In this document: piece after piece, positions 1 through 8,570 of the stretch
Numbering within the stretch: the first letter of the stretch is position 1
Layout of the letters: every line of letters begins with the position of its first letter
Assembly: GCF_000156195.1 (NCBI RefSeq)
Contig: NZ_GG688341.1
Location: 2,275-36,133, forward strand
DNA from: Bacteroides finegoldii DSM 17565
GTDB lineage: Bacteria; Bacteroidota; Bacteroidia; Bacteroidales; Bacteroidaceae
Length of the DNA: 33,859 bases
Direction: 5' to 3'
Notes under the pieces: generated by a model
Told to the model about the DNA's origin: nothing
Database searches by the model: none
The model's input: only the letters and a program-made list of their open reading frames with translations
Translations under genes and position numbers: made by a program

Positions 1-12
1 TTTTTTATATAC

Positions 13-390
13 TTACTTTTGTGGAAGTATCTCAATCCAATAGTCATCCGGGTCATTGATGAAATACAGCCCCATAGCTGTATTCTCGAAACATACACAA
101 TTCATTTCTTTATGATAAGCTCTGATGGCATCATAGTCACCGGCCACCCGAAAACAAAGATGACTTTCATTCTCTCCAAGTTCATAAGGAGCGGCATGAT
201 CTTTTAGCCATGTCAGTTCTAGAAGAAATCCTGTTTCATTGTCTGTTAGGTAAACTAGCGTGAACGAACCATCGGAAGCCTCTTTTCGATGGTGCTCTTT
301 CAAACCGAGCGCTTTTTCATAAAAGGCAATACTCCGTTCCAAGTCCGTGACATTGATATTGAAATGGTCAAATTTACTTTTTATTTCCAT
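13..390 (-). CDS. VOC-fold (glyoxalase/bleomycin-resistance type) protein
   Basis: This 125-residue protein has the size and pattern of a single vicinal-oxygen-chelate domain pair. It starts with a typical first strand (FDHFNINVTDLERSIAFYE), has a central SHLCFRV strand, and ends with the usual DPDDYWIEILPQ motif. In this family, His and Glu side chains at the strand ends bind a divalent metal. N-terminal similarity to lactoylglutathione lyase suggests a glyoxalase-like lyase, but VOC proteins also include dioxygenases and drug-binding proteins, so the substrate cannot be stated. It is cytoplasmic, with no signal peptide. It is the last gene of a minus-strand run, 13 bases after the DUF4468 gene, so probably co-transcribed. 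The family is sure; the reaction is not. Confidence 0.85.
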   Translation of the reverse strand: MEIKSKFDHFNINVTDLERSIAFYEKALGLKEHHRKEASDGSFTLVYLTDNETGFLLELTWLKDHAAPYELGENESHLCFRVAGDYDAIRAYHKEMNCVCFENTAMGLYFINDPDDYWIEILPQK

Positions 391-403
391 TGTTGTAATT
401 TTC

Positions 404-1546
404 TTATTTTTTCATTAAGAGCTTCACAATTTCTCCGACGTATGTGCGGGGTTGTCCGGCTTGCGGAGTAGTCTGTGAAGGCAATTTCTTACATTCTATA
501 ACAGCCGAAGGAGTTGTTTGGTTCGGAGCATAGAGTTTCAGAGTATAATTGTCCGCTTTTTCTATGGCATCATAAGACTGATCGGGGGAAAGAGTACAAT
601 AAGCTACAGCCTTACCGGACTGATATCCCAACGCACCACCGGCGTTTGCAGTCATATTGATCATGTTAAACTCGTCCTTTCCGATACTGATAACCAGCTT
701 GCCGCTTCCCATCAAAGCATATACCTCACCCGGAATTTGCTTCAAGTCAATTTCTACGTAACCCGGCATATCCGATGAAGCTTTACCGACCGGAGTAGCG
801 GGAGTAAGAGTAGCAGCAGGAACTGTATTGGCAGGTTCAGTAGTCGTCACCTTTATATCGGTCTTTTTATCTGTGTTGCCAATGATAATCGGACCTGCGG
901 CTGCGACAATTGACGGAGTTGTCTTCTCTTCCTCTTTTTTCTTCTTTTCGGCTTTAGGACGGGTATCCGGTGCTCCGAAAGCGACGGCTACATCCATAAA
1001 TATATCATCTGCGAAGTCTACCGTTTTTCTACGCCATTTAGCCAGACCACGTACCAACTTGGTCTTTGTCTTATTAAGTGCATATTTATCGGTAATCCAT
1101 TCTTCTGCCTTATATTTTTCTGTTTCGCGGTAAGTAAAACGGATTTTTTCCAATTCTACCAGGCAGTTACCGGGTTTGCAGGTAACGGTAATCTGGTAAT
1201 TGATGAGTGTACGGTCTAACGACAAAGCACTGGAACTGAAAACAATCCATTCCTCTCCGATACCGGCAACCGTACCTTTAGCTTCATCGGAGAAAACTAC
1301 CCGACTTTCAATATTCTTATTCTCTTTCAAGCGTTCTTGCATCCATTTCATAATAGTGTCGTAGATTTGCGCCTGACTCATTCCCGGAATTTGAAATTCT
1401 TTGGAAAATACGACCTTACCATCAACTTCAGGAACGGCTCCTGTAAGGTATCTGGTGTCGTCTCTTTTTTCTTTTGCAGATTCTGCCTTCATTGCCACCG
1501 GCAATGCAAGAAGCAGGGTAAGAAACAAAATTGTAAATTTATTCAT
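404..1546 (-). CDS. Exported DUF4468 domain protein
   Basis: The frame is open upstream to 1684, but the ATG at 1546 is chosen because it gives a clean signal peptide (MNKFTILFLTLLLALPVAMKA) and avoids overlap with the upstream hydrolase gene. The mature protein (380 residues in all) begins with a DUF4468-type region (about residues 35-150, VDGKVVFSKEFQIPGMSQ onward), a TBP-like fold found in Bacteroidetes exported proteins of unknown role. A Lys/Glu-rich linker near residue 200 and a Thr/Pro-rich stretch follow. A second globular part (about 255-380) contains KLVISIGKDEFNMI and a YTLKLYAP strand. It probably acts in the periplasm. No catalytic motif is visible and I do not assign a function. 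Confidence 0.8.
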   Translation of the reverse strand: MNKFTILFLTLLLALPVAMKAESAKEKRDDTRYLTGAVPEVDGKVVFSKEFQIPGMSQAQIYDTIMKWMQERLKENKNIESRVVFSDEAKGTVAGIGEEWIVFSSSALSLDRTLINYQITVTCKPGNCLVELEKIRFTYRETEKYKAEEWITDKYALNKTKTKLVRGLAKWRRKTVDFADDIFMDVAVAFGAPDTRPKAEKKKKEEEKTTPSIVAAAGPIIIGNTDKKTDIKVTTTEPANTVPAATLTPATPVGKASSDMPGYVEIDLKQIPGEVYALMGSGKLVISIGKDEFNMINMTANAGGALGYQSGKAVAYCTLSPDQSYDAIEKADNYTLKLYAPNQTTPSAVIECKKLPSQTTPQAGQPRTYVGEIVKLLMKK

Positions 1547-1559
1547 AATTATTATGTGT

Positions 1560-2291
1560 TTATTTGGTAATCTCAAAACTTTCGCCCCGATGGGTGATGT
1601 TGACGAAACGGCAACCTGCATTTTCAGCAAAATTACGAAGTGCATTACCGCCTTCATAATCTTCACTGAAATGCATGGGCACAAATATAGTAGTTTTTAT
1701 TTGTTCGATGAACTGTTTTGCTCCTTTCATATAATCTTTTCCCATTCTTCGATCTACCGGAAACAGCACTAAATCAATGTTCGACGCTTTTTCTTTTAAA
1801 TATTTAACTTCTGCAAGGAAATCACCGTTGGCTTTTCGTATCTCTTCTTCGGTAGATTCTTCGCTCCAATGCCAGTTATTTAAATCACCGGCATGGAAAA
1901 TACTCCAGCCTTGGAGGTGAAGCAGAAATGAACTGCCGACATCCGTCGAACCAAATGCATCGATTCGTATCGTATCATCTTCGTACGCTTCTCCTTTTTT
2001 TATGAAGAAAGCGTCTTCGCTTTTGGCACGGTGTGATTTCAGAATATCTTTGGAAAAGATGTACTGAATATCGGGCCGTTGCTCTTTCCATGTTAATATT
2101 TCACGGTTAAAGTGATCGGGGTGGAAGTGTGTAGCTAGTACGTACAATTTGCCCGGCCTTTGTAAAAGGTAATCATGTACGATTCCCCGATTATTTTCAG
2201 TTTCGGAAGAATCTTTATAGTAATCGATGATAACGGTTACTCCTTCTGCTTCGATGGCGAAACCGCTATGGTATATATAATCCAGTATCAT
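1560..2291 (-). CDS. Metallo-beta-lactamase-fold hydrolase
   Basis: The 243-residue protein carries the HxHxDH metal motif as THFHPDHFNRE (about residues 55-65). A later metal-ligand Asp lies in HAGDLNNWHW (about 134-143), and a C-terminal His in PMHFSEDYEGG (about 205-215). This order is that of the metallo-beta-lactamase superfamily, which binds two metal ions and hydrolyses esters, thioesters, lactones or phosphodiesters. No signal peptide is present, so it is cytoplasmic. Sequence style is closest to the short UlaG/YycJ-like hydrolases, but I cannot name a substrate. It lies 67 bases after pdxH and 13 bases before the DUF4468 gene on the same strand. Confidence 0.85.
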   Translation of the reverse strand: MILDYIYHSGFAIEAEGVTVIIDYYKDSSETENNRGIVHDYLLQRPGKLYVLATHFHPDHFNREILTWKEQRPDIQYIFSKDILKSHRAKSEDAFFIKKGEAYEDDTIRIDAFGSTDVGSSFLLHLQGWSIFHAGDLNNWHWSEESTEEEIRKANGDFLAEVKYLKEKASNIDLVLFPVDRRMGKDYMKGAKQFIEQIKTTIFVPMHFSEDYEGGNALRNFAENAGCRFVNITHRGESFEITK

Positions 2292-2358
2292 AAGCTGAAT
2301 ATTTTAGGATTGCAATATTAAGTATTCTAGTTGAAGTTGCCAAGGAAAATCGACGAAA

Positions 2359-3009
2359 TCAAGGAGCAAGACGACTGATTTCCCATTCTCCATTTAGTTG
2401 TAACGTATATAGGAAACGGTCATGTAGACGGTTCGGCCGTCCTTGCCAAAACTCAATTCTGGTAGGGACAACGGCATATCCGCCCCAATTATCAGGCCTT
2501 TCTACTTCTTTCCCTATCCAACGTGCCGCCTCTTTGATGAAAGCGCGTATTAACTGCATTCTGCTTGAAATCGGTTGGCTTTGCGGGGAAATGCGTGCAC
2601 CGACCCGACTCCTATAAGGGCGTTTCCGGAAGTATTCGTCCGACTCTTCCGGAGTCACTTTGCTTGCTATTCCTTCTATATGTACTTGCCTTTCGAGTGT
2701 ATGCCATACGAAAGAGAGGGAAATATATGGATTTTGTGCCAATTGTTTTCCTTTACGGCTTTCGTAATTTGTGTAAAAGACGAACTTACCATCGTGGAGT
2801 CCCTTCAGTAATACGGTACGTGTGGACGGCTTTCCTTCGGGAGATACAGTACCAACGGTGACAGCGGTCGGTTCATCTACTTTTGCGTCGATGGCTTCTT
2901 GCAACCACTGACTGAAAAGCAAAAGCGGGTCGTCGGGAAGTTCATTTTCCCGCAATCCGCTTTTAGTATATTCTTGCCGGATATCGGCTATATTTCCGTA
3001 ATTTTTCAC
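2359..3009 (-). CDS. pdxH: Pyridoxamine 5'-phosphate oxidase
   Basis: This enzyme oxidises pyridoxamine or pyridoxine 5'-phosphate to pyridoxal 5'-phosphate using FMN and oxygen; it is the salvage step for vitamin B6. The 216-residue length is normal. Family motifs are visible: GKPSTRTVLLKG and FYTNYESRKGKQL (FMN-binding half), RKRPYRSRVGARISPQSQPI, and the C-terminal WQGRPNRLHDRFLY that binds substrate phosphate. The start codon is GTG at 3009, which overlaps the stop codon of the upstream pirin gene as GTGA, so translation of the two is probably coupled. An oxygen-using enzyme in an anaerobe is usual for Bacteroides, which carry this gene widely. Confidence 0.96.
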   Translation of the reverse strand: MKNYGNIADIRQEYTKSGLRENELPDDPLLLFSQWLQEAIDAKVDEPTAVTVGTVSPEGKPSTRTVLLKGLHDGKFVFYTNYESRKGKQLAQNPYISLSFVWHTLERQVHIEGIASKVTPEESDEYFRKRPYRSRVGARISPQSQPISSRMQLIRAFIKEAARWIGKEVERPDNWGGYAVVPTRIEFWQGRPNRLHDRFLYTLQLNGEWEISRLAP

Positions 3010-3710
3010 ATCGGTACTTCTATTAATAAAATATGCGAGTCTTTCAAAGTTTCCAATTCAAAACTATTAGTTTCGTAGATCCCCATTCCGTCACGACGTT
3101 TCAGCACTTCGCCTTCTACTGCAATTTCTCCTTCAATGAGGAATATATATACGCCTGCATGACTTTGATGCATATGATACCCCAGTTTCTTGTCGGCCTC
3201 TACTTTGCCTATTGAGAACCAGGTGTCTTGCAAAAGAGATGCGGGAGTACTGCCGTCAGGTGATACGATGACTGCCAGCTCGTTGGGACATTCCAGCTCA
3301 CTGATGTTGAAATCCTGATAAACGGGGCGTGTGTTCCGTTCTCTCGGCATAATCCAGATTTGCAGGAACTCAACCGGTTCTACGGGACTGGCATTCACTT
3401 CGCTATGGAAAATTCCGGTTCCGGCACTCATAGTCTGGATTTCTCCGACGGTAATAATCCGGCTGTTTTTCTTGCTGTCTCCATGTTGCAGATGTCCTTT
3501 CAGGGGAATGGATACAATTTCCATATTCTTGTGAGGATGTGTCTGGAATCCTTCTCCGGGCGCCACTTTGTCATCATTCAATACGCGAAGAGCACCGAAA
3601 TTGATACGGTTGGAATCGAAATATTCATCGAAACTGAAGGTGTGATAACTATCCAGCCAATCGTATTGGGAATGCCCTCTTGTATCAGCTCTATGTATTA
3701 CTTTTTTCAT
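3006..3710 (-). CDS. Pirin family protein
   Basis: The frame extends upstream to 3752, but the ATG at 3710 begins the usual pirin N-terminus (MKKVIHRADTRGHSQYDWLD), giving 234 residues. The cupin metal site is visible as HPHKNMEIVSIPLKGHLQHGDS and the later SAGTGIFHSEVNAS. In characterised pirins three His and one Glu bind iron, and some (for example E. coli YhhW) have quercetinase activity. Here the real substrate is unknown. It is cytoplasmic. It lies between ldhA (60-base gap) and pdxH (four-base overlap), consistent with one transcript. Confidence 0.92.
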   Translation of the reverse strand: MKKVIHRADTRGHSQYDWLDSYHTFSFDEYFDSNRINFGALRVLNDDKVAPGEGFQTHPHKNMEIVSIPLKGHLQHGDSKKNSRIITVGEIQTMSAGTGIFHSEVNASPVEPVEFLQIWIMPRERNTRPVYQDFNISELECPNELAVIVSPDGSTPASLLQDTWFSIGKVEADKKLGYHMHQSHAGVYIFLIEGEIAVEGEVLKRRDGMGIYETNSFELETLKDSHILLIEVPM

Positions 3711-3770
3711 AAATAACTCCTTTTTCTTGTTGTTTATATGCTTCGTAAACAAAGTGGGAGGATAAAAGGT

Positions 3771-4772
3771 TTATCTCTTCACTTCATTTAGCAGAGGCTT
3801 GTGATTGATAAAATCTTTTATATTTTGTAAAGTTGTTATAGCTATGTTTTCCATTGCTTCACGTGTGAAAAAGGCTTGATGCGAAGTGACGATAACATTG
3901 TTGAACGAGAGCAAGCGGGCAAGCACATCATCGTCGATGATGCGGTCGGACTGGTCTTCATAGAAGTATTCGCTCTCTTCTTCGTAGACGTCCAATCCTG
4001 CCGATCCGATTTTCTTGTTTTTCAGGCCTTCAATCAGTGCATTGGTGTGAATTAACTGTCCGCGACCGGTATTGATAATCATTACACCGTCTTTCATTTT
4101 ACTGATAGAATAGTCGTTAATAAGATATTTTGTTTCTTCAGTAAGCGGGCAATGCAGAGAAATGATATCCGAACTATGATACAGTTCGTCCAACGAAGTG
4201 TAGACAATTTGTTCTTCTCTGGCAAAGTTATAATCCGGATAAAGATCGTATGCCAGCACATTCATTCCGAAACCTTTTAGGATATGAATCAGGATTTTTG
4301 CTATTTTCCCCGTACCGATGATTCCGGCTGTTTTTCCATGCATATCGAATCCCATCAAACCATGAAGGGAGAAATTTCCGTCTTTCGTGCGCCAGGATGC
4401 ACGGGGGATTTTCCGGTTCAATGATAACATCAGAGCTACGGTGTATTCGGCAACGGCATAGGGAGAGTAAGCAGGAACACGTACTACGGTGATTCCGGCA
4501 GTAGCAGCCGCATTCAGATCTACGTTATTGAATCCCGCACATCGCAGTGCCAGCAATTTTACTCCGTTCTCTGCCATAATGCGGATGACTTCTGCGTCAG
4601 CGACATCATTCACAAAGATGCAGACCGCATCTACGCCTTGTGTCAGCAGTACATTGTTCTTATTCAGATGTCCTTTATAATAACGTATTTCAAATCCGAA
4701 CTCTTTGTTTTTATCGTTAAACGACGATTCGTCATAAGGCTTTGTGCCGAAAAATGCAATTGTATAGGCCAT
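3771..4772 (-). CDS. ldhA: D-lactate dehydrogenase (2-hydroxyacid dehydrogenase family)
   Basis: The 333-residue protein reduces pyruvate to D-lactate with NADH in mixed-acid fermentation. It resembles E. coli LdhA rather than the phosphoglycerate or hydroxypyruvate branches: the N-terminus has the FFGTKPYDE start and AVCIFVND strand, and the C-terminus has YFYEDQSDRIIDDDV followed by VIVTSHQAFFTREAM. Also visible are the NAD-binding GIIGTGKIAKI (about residues 141-151), the active-site Arg in MIINTGRGQLI, and the catalytic His in SHQAF. It is the first gene of the minus-strand run down to position 13. No clean Bacteroides-type promoter could be fixed in the 209 bases upstream. Confidence 0.93.
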   Translation of the reverse strand: MAYTIAFFGTKPYDESSFNDKNKEFGFEIRYYKGHLNKNNVLLTQGVDAVCIFVNDVADAEVIRIMAENGVKLLALRCAGFNNVDLNAAATAGITVVRVPAYSPYAVAEYTVALMLSLNRKIPRASWRTKDGNFSLHGLMGFDMHGKTAGIIGTGKIAKILIHILKGFGMNVLAYDLYPDYNFAREEQIVYTSLDELYHSSDIISLHCPLTEETKYLINDYSISKMKDGVMIINTGRGQLIHTNALIEGLKNKKIGSAGLDVYEEESEYFYEDQSDRIIDDDVLARLLSFNNVIVTSHQAFFTREAMENIAITTLQNIKDFINHKPLLNEVKR

Positions 4773-4945
4773 AATATTCTTTTATAATTTACTTATAATA
4801 TAAACGTAAAAGCCGGTTGATTTGTTTGGACTTTATTAAGTGATAAATATAGATTGTTTCATTAGAAACAGTTTGCTTTTTCAATTAAAATAGGGAGTGA
4901 TAGAAAATAAATGCACAAACATATATTTCGTGTGCAATAATGTTA

Positions 4946-4953
4946 TATCTTTG
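4946..4953 (+). promoter_or_regulatory. Bacteroidetes -7 promoter box for the FadL-type gene
   Basis: TATCTTTG fits the consensus TAnnTTTG. It sits 28 bases before the ATG at 4982, which leaves a leader of about 20 bases. No exact TTTG -33 box lies at the usual distance; TTTC at 4926-4929 is 16 bases away. Confidence 0.6.
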
Positions 4954-4981
4954 CGCCCGAAATAATTTAAAAAAGATTTAG

Positions 4982-6343
4982 ATGAGAAAAATTTCCTTGA
5001 TTGGATTTGTGATGTTAATCGTTTCAATTCCAACTTTTGCCGGAGGGCTTCTGACAAATACTAATCAACATGTGGCTTTTTTGAGAATGTTGGCTCGTGG
5101 TGCTTCTATTGATATTGATGGTGTGTATTCTAACCCTGCCGGTTTGGCTTTCTTGCCGAGTGATGGCCTTTATTTATCTCTGAATGGGCAAAGTGCATAT
5201 CAGACACGTAATATAGATATGACGTTTCCTTTATTTCCAGAGGATGGACATAGACGTTATTATAAGGGGACGGCTTCCGCACCTTTTATTCCTAGCTTTC
5301 AGGGTGCTTATAAAAAAGGCGATTGGACCATTTCTGGTAGTTTTGCTGTTGTCGGTGGTGGTGGAAAAGCTTCGTTTGATAACGGTTTAGGAATGTTTGA
5401 CTCGATGATAATGGGAGGATTAGCTGCTAGTGACAAATTGAAAGGATTACAACAATTGGTGGGAGCTGGTGCTGTCTCTGATCTTTATACTCTTAACAGT
5501 GCTATGGATGGAAGTCAATTTATTTATGGTGTACAATTAGGTTTGTCATACAAGATAAATGATTGGTTAGCTGTTTTTGCCGGTGGGCGTATGAATTATT
5601 TCAGCGGTGGATATGAAGGCTTTTTGACAGCGACTGCAAATAGTGAACTGCCATCTATAGGTGGAAAAGAATTAGCAGGTATCGAACTAGATTGCGACCA
5701 AACCGGATGGGGTATAACTCCTATTTTGGGTGCTGACATAAAATTAGGAAAATGGAATATAGGTCTGAAATACGAGTTTATGACAAACCTAAATCTTGAG
5801 AATAAAACTAAAATGGCTGAGGTACGTCAGAATGGAATTGTGATGCCGGATAAAGGGAATCCATTGGCTGATTTTAAAGATGGAGTAAATACCCCGAGTG
5901 ATATTCCGGCTTTATTGACTGCTGCTGTTGGTTATGAGATTCTTCCTACACTTCGTGCGTCTGTAGAATATCATCATTTCTTTGATAAAGATGCGGGTAT
6001 GGCAAATGATAAGCAAGATCATTTAAAGCATGGTACACATGAAATTTTGCTAGGGGCAGAATGGGATGTAACGAAACAGTTGACTATTAGTGGTGGTTTT
6101 CAGAATACAGATTATGGCTTATCTGATGATTTTCAAAGTGATATCAGTTTTTCTTGTGACTCTTACTCATTAGGTTTTGGTGCTGCAATCAAGATGACGA
6201 AGCATTTGACTATGAACGTCGCTTATTTTTGGACAAACTATAAAGATTATAAAAAAGTGACAGAGAGTGTGCTTGGACTTTCAGCTACTACTTACAGTCG
6301 TACTAATAAAGTATTTGGATTGGGAGTAGATTATAAATTCTAA
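4982..6343 (+). CDS. OmpP1/FadL/TodX-family outer-membrane transporter
   Basis: A signal peptide (residues 1-20, ending SIPTFA) is followed by the family's N-terminal plug, GGLLTNTNQHVAFLRMLARG, and then the conserved YSNPAGLAFLP. The rest of the 453 residues alternates in the way of an outer-membrane beta-barrel and ends in an aromatic terminal strand (FGLGVDYKF), the usual signal for barrel insertion. Known relatives (FadL, TodX) pass long-chain fatty acids or aromatic hydrocarbons through a lateral opening; the Bacteroides substrates are not known. The gene stands alone, with its own promoter upstream and a terminator downstream shared with the convergent porin gene. Confidence 0.9.
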   Translation: MRKISLIGFVMLIVSIPTFAGGLLTNTNQHVAFLRMLARGASIDIDGVYSNPAGLAFLPSDGLYLSLNGQSAYQTRNIDMTFPLFPEDGHRRYYKGTASAPFIPSFQGAYKKGDWTISGSFAVVGGGGKASFDNGLGMFDSMIMGGLAASDKLKGLQQLVGAGAVSDLYTLNSAMDGSQFIYGVQLGLSYKINDWLAVFAGGRMNYFSGGYEGFLTATANSELPSIGGKELAGIELDCDQTGWGITPILGADIKLGKWNIGLKYEFMTNLNLENKTKMAEVRQNGIVMPDKGNPLADFKDGVNTPSDIPALLTAAVGYEILPTLRASVEYHHFFDKDAGMANDKQDHLKHGTHEILLGAEWDVTKQLTISGGFQNTDYGLSDDFQSDISFSCDSYSLGFGAAIKMTKHLTMNVAYFWTNYKDYKKVTESVLGLSATTYSRTNKVFGLGVDYKF

Positions 6344-6387
6344 TTGACCTGATCTTTTTTATAACAGAAATTGAGTTAATAATGAGG

Positions 6388-6423
6388 AAAGGGAGATAGC
6401 ATTTTCATCTGTTATCTCCCTTT
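6388..6423. terminator. Bidirectional rho-independent terminator
   Basis: AAAGGGAGATA (6388-6398) pairs with TATCTCCCTTT (6413-6423) around a 14-base loop. A T-rich run (to 6432) follows on the plus strand, and A-rich bases precede the stem for the minus strand. It lies between two convergent outer-membrane genes. Confidence 0.85.
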
Positions 6424-6430
6424 TTGTTTT

Positions 6431-7720
6431 TTAGAAAGAATACTGCATCAGCAAATTTAACCGGTTCGCGTGACGGGTTGAAGAGCTGAAATCTGTACGC
6501 CACCCTCTCAGATATTCAACTCCGACCTGCATATTGTTGCTGACATTCCAGAAGGCATTGGCTACAAGATACTGGCCTTTACGGTATGATTCCGGATTTC
6601 CGCTTGGGTATCCGTTTTCGGAATATAGTCTGGACAGGCTGTACGTTCCGGAGACAAAGAAACTTGGGCAGAAGTTGTACTGTAATCCTGCATACCATCC
6701 TAACATAGGAAGAACCTGCATTTTACCTTCATTGTCCGGGTCGGGGACGATATCTACATTCAGATTACTCAAGTCGTTAAGATAAGAGCCGATTCCCTTA
6801 CCATAGTTTAACTGTCCGTAAGCTTGTAATTTTTTTGTGACATTGAATGTTGTAGACGCTTGCAAACCGAATCCGGTTTTGGAATAAGCTTTGTCGTACA
6901 CATTACTTGAATAAATCATGCTACGTATTATAGCGCTTAGTTTGATATGGCTGCTGCTGTTCCAGTTATATTGTGCGGAAGTGGCAAAGTCCGGCATACG
7001 TTGCGTGTTGATGGAAATATCACTGTTGGTTGTACCGTCTACCGAAGGCATTTCCATAGCGACACCGAACTTCCAGTTTTTCAACTTATCGCACATATAG
7101 CTTAATTGTGTAGTACGGTAGAATGCTGAACCGTTAGGGCCCGCAAAGTCGATAGTGGGAGGGAGAGCGACGAGGTCCATGAACGAACCGTAACTGTAAC
7201 CGATGGTGAAACCGAGAAATTGTGCATAAGCATTTTGTAATTCAAATGTTTTCCCGTCTCCACGAAAGTTTCCGGCAGTATAGACAACAAAGTCTCCGAG
7301 ATGCTTCGTACGTCCTACCAATTTAAGGAAGAGGGTAGAAGTGGTGATGTCCATCTGAAACTGATTTTTAGCGAAATTTCCGCTTCCACGTTGCGGGATC
7401 AACGCCGGGTAGAAATCCACATCATCTACGATACCGCCAAAGTCATATTCTGCTGTCGCACGGACGTAGCCTCCGATACCTAAAGCGAATTTTCCTTTCT
7501 GGTCAGTCAGCAGGAAGCGGGGAGCATTCGGATCATGGAAACGCAGTTGCGAACGGTCGTTCATAATCCGGATGATCTCGTCTCCTGCTTTGTCACGGGA
7601 GATAAACATGATGGAATTAGGTTCCTCGTCTTCGATGATTACCTTTTTCTGCGCATTGGCACAGAGGGGGAAAATTCCCATCCCCAGTAGCATTGCTACC
7701 ATTTTGAAACTAGTCTTCAT
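6431..7720 (-). CDS. Outer-membrane porin, DcaP-like
   Basis: The 429-residue protein has a signal peptide (cleavage after about residue 23, PLCANA-QKK), a short periplasmic segment, and then a barrel of alternating hydrophobic strands ending in RLNLLMQYSF with a terminal Phe. The start of the barrel (KFALGIGGYVRATAEYDFGG) and the DITTSTLFLKLVGRT strand resemble the DcaP-type trimeric porins, which take up small acidic or dipeptide-like solutes in Acinetobacter. The substrate here is unknown. A short predicted coiled region between residues 40 and 60 (DEIIRIMNDRSQLRFHD) could be the periplasmic trimerisation part seen in DcaP. It is convergent with the FadL-type gene and transcribed alone. 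The barrel class is sure, the family name moderate. Confidence 0.75.
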   Translation of the reverse strand: MKTSFKMVAMLLGMGIFPLCANAQKKVIIEDEEPNSIMFISRDKAGDEIIRIMNDRSQLRFHDPNAPRFLLTDQKGKFALGIGGYVRATAEYDFGGIVDDVDFYPALIPQRGSGNFAKNQFQMDITTSTLFLKLVGRTKHLGDFVVYTAGNFRGDGKTFELQNAYAQFLGFTIGYSYGSFMDLVALPPTIDFAGPNGSAFYRTTQLSYMCDKLKNWKFGVAMEMPSVDGTTNSDISINTQRMPDFATSAQYNWNSSSHIKLSAIIRSMIYSSNVYDKAYSKTGFGLQASTTFNVTKKLQAYGQLNYGKGIGSYLNDLSNLNVDIVPDPDNEGKMQVLPMLGWYAGLQYNFCPSFFVSGTYSLSRLYSENGYPSGNPESYRKGQYLVANAFWNVSNNMQVGVEYLRGWRTDFSSSTRHANRLNLLMQYSF

Positions 7721-7883
7721 TATCAGTTAAGTTTTAGGTGAATGCCCAAAGAACAACTAAAAAAAGAAATGGTTGAGAGAGGCAAAGGAAAAATTGCCAA
7801 ACTAATCGGAAGAATTGCTATTTATAATCATTCTAAAAAGACGGATCTTTGTACCGTAGTAATCAGATAAAGAAAATACGACG

Positions 7884-8390
7884 ATGGAAAAAGTAGAATT
7901 TACTCAAGGAATATTAGCGATACAGCCGGATTTACATCGCTTTGCATATAAGTTGACGGCAGACCGTGATTCTGCCAATGATTTGGTGCAGGATTGTGTG
8001 TTGCAGGCATTAGATAATCAGGAGAAGTTTACGTATAGTAAGAACCTGAAGGGGTGGATGTATACACTGATGCGTAACATTTTTGTCAATAACTATCGCC
8101 GTACTGTTCGCGAAATGAATATCATGGATGATAATTATTCTATCAATCAACAATATCAGATTGAAGATGAAGATGCGGATAGATTTGAATTTACATATGA
8201 CATGAAACATCTGTATCGTGTGATACATTCGATACCGGAAGAAATGAAAGTTCCTTTCCAGATGTTTGTGGCAGGATTTAAGTATCGGGAGATTGCCGAC
8301 AAGTTAGGGTTGCCGATGGGAACGGTAAAGAGCCGTTTATTCTTTATCCGCAAACGGCTGAAGGAGGAACTTAAAGACTTCTCTGCTTAA
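7884..8390 (+). CDS. ECF-type RNA polymerase sigma factor
   Basis: The 168-residue protein has the two domains of an extracytoplasmic-function sigma factor. Region 2 has the DLVQDCVLQALDN core-binding helix near residues 34-46 and the -10-recognition helix NLKGWMYTLMRNIFVNNYRR near 53-72. An acidic linker follows (about 80-105). Region 4 has KYREIADKLGLPMGTVKSRL near 133-152, a helix-turn-helix that reads the -35 element. No anti-sigma gene adjoins it: upstream is the divergent porin and downstream the que locus. It therefore may be controlled by a distant partner or at the level of expression. Its targets cannot be told from this window. Confidence 0.93.
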   Translation: MEKVEFTQGILAIQPDLHRFAYKLTADRDSANDLVQDCVLQALDNQEKFTYSKNLKGWMYTLMRNIFVNNYRRTVREMNIMDDNYSINQQYQIEDEDADRFEFTYDMKHLYRVIHSIPEEMKVPFQMFVAGFKYREIADKLGLPMGTVKSRLFFIRKRLKEELKDFSA

Positions 8391-8484
8391 AGCAAAGTTC
8401 TTGATTTTGAGTGGTGTGCCTGTTTTTCTATATATGGATAATAGAATTCGGCAGTCTTGATGCGCTTGTTTCAGTTTTATTTTC

Positions 8485-8492
8485 TATCTTTG
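8485..8492 (+). promoter_or_regulatory. Bacteroidetes -7 promoter box for the queuosine locus
   Basis: TATCTTTG matches TAnnTTTG. Transcription would start near 8499 and give a leader of about 70 bases before the transporter ATG at 8571, long enough for the fold noted at 8531-8570. A TTG at 8466-8468 is the only -33-like element. Confidence 0.65.
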
Positions 8493-8530
8493 CACCCCGA
8501 AAGATAAAATAAAGTATGATGCCGTGAATA

Positions 8531-8570
8531 GCGGTCGTGTATTCTAGAACACCACGTAAAAACAGGAATT
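8531..8570 (+). promoter_or_regulatory. Possible pseudoknot leader (preQ1-I-like) before the queuosine transporter
   Basis: A short stem, CGTG (8536-8539) with CACG (8553-8556), encloses TTCTAG and is followed by an A-rich TAAAAACA tail. This is the layout of preQ1-I riboswitches. The loop bases ATTCT (8541-8545) can pair with GGAAT (8565-8569), which includes the likely ribosome-binding AGGA just before the ATG, so ligand binding could block translation. The canonical tail pairing (TAG with CTA) is absent, so this is either a divergent form or chance. The downstream genes, a queuosine-precursor transporter and queC, make a queuosine-pathway signal plausible. Confidence 0.35.

Noticed and set aside
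1547..1684. Longer N-terminus for the DUF4468 protein
   Set aside because: It would overlap the hydrolase gene and put the signal peptide inside the protein. The start at 1546 gives a normal signal peptide.
7884..8390. ECF sigma factor as regulator of the que genes
   Set aside because: They are adjacent and in the same direction, but a separate Bacteroidetes-type promoter box lies at 8485, 95 bases after the sigma stop, and nothing ties the sigma factor to the pathway.
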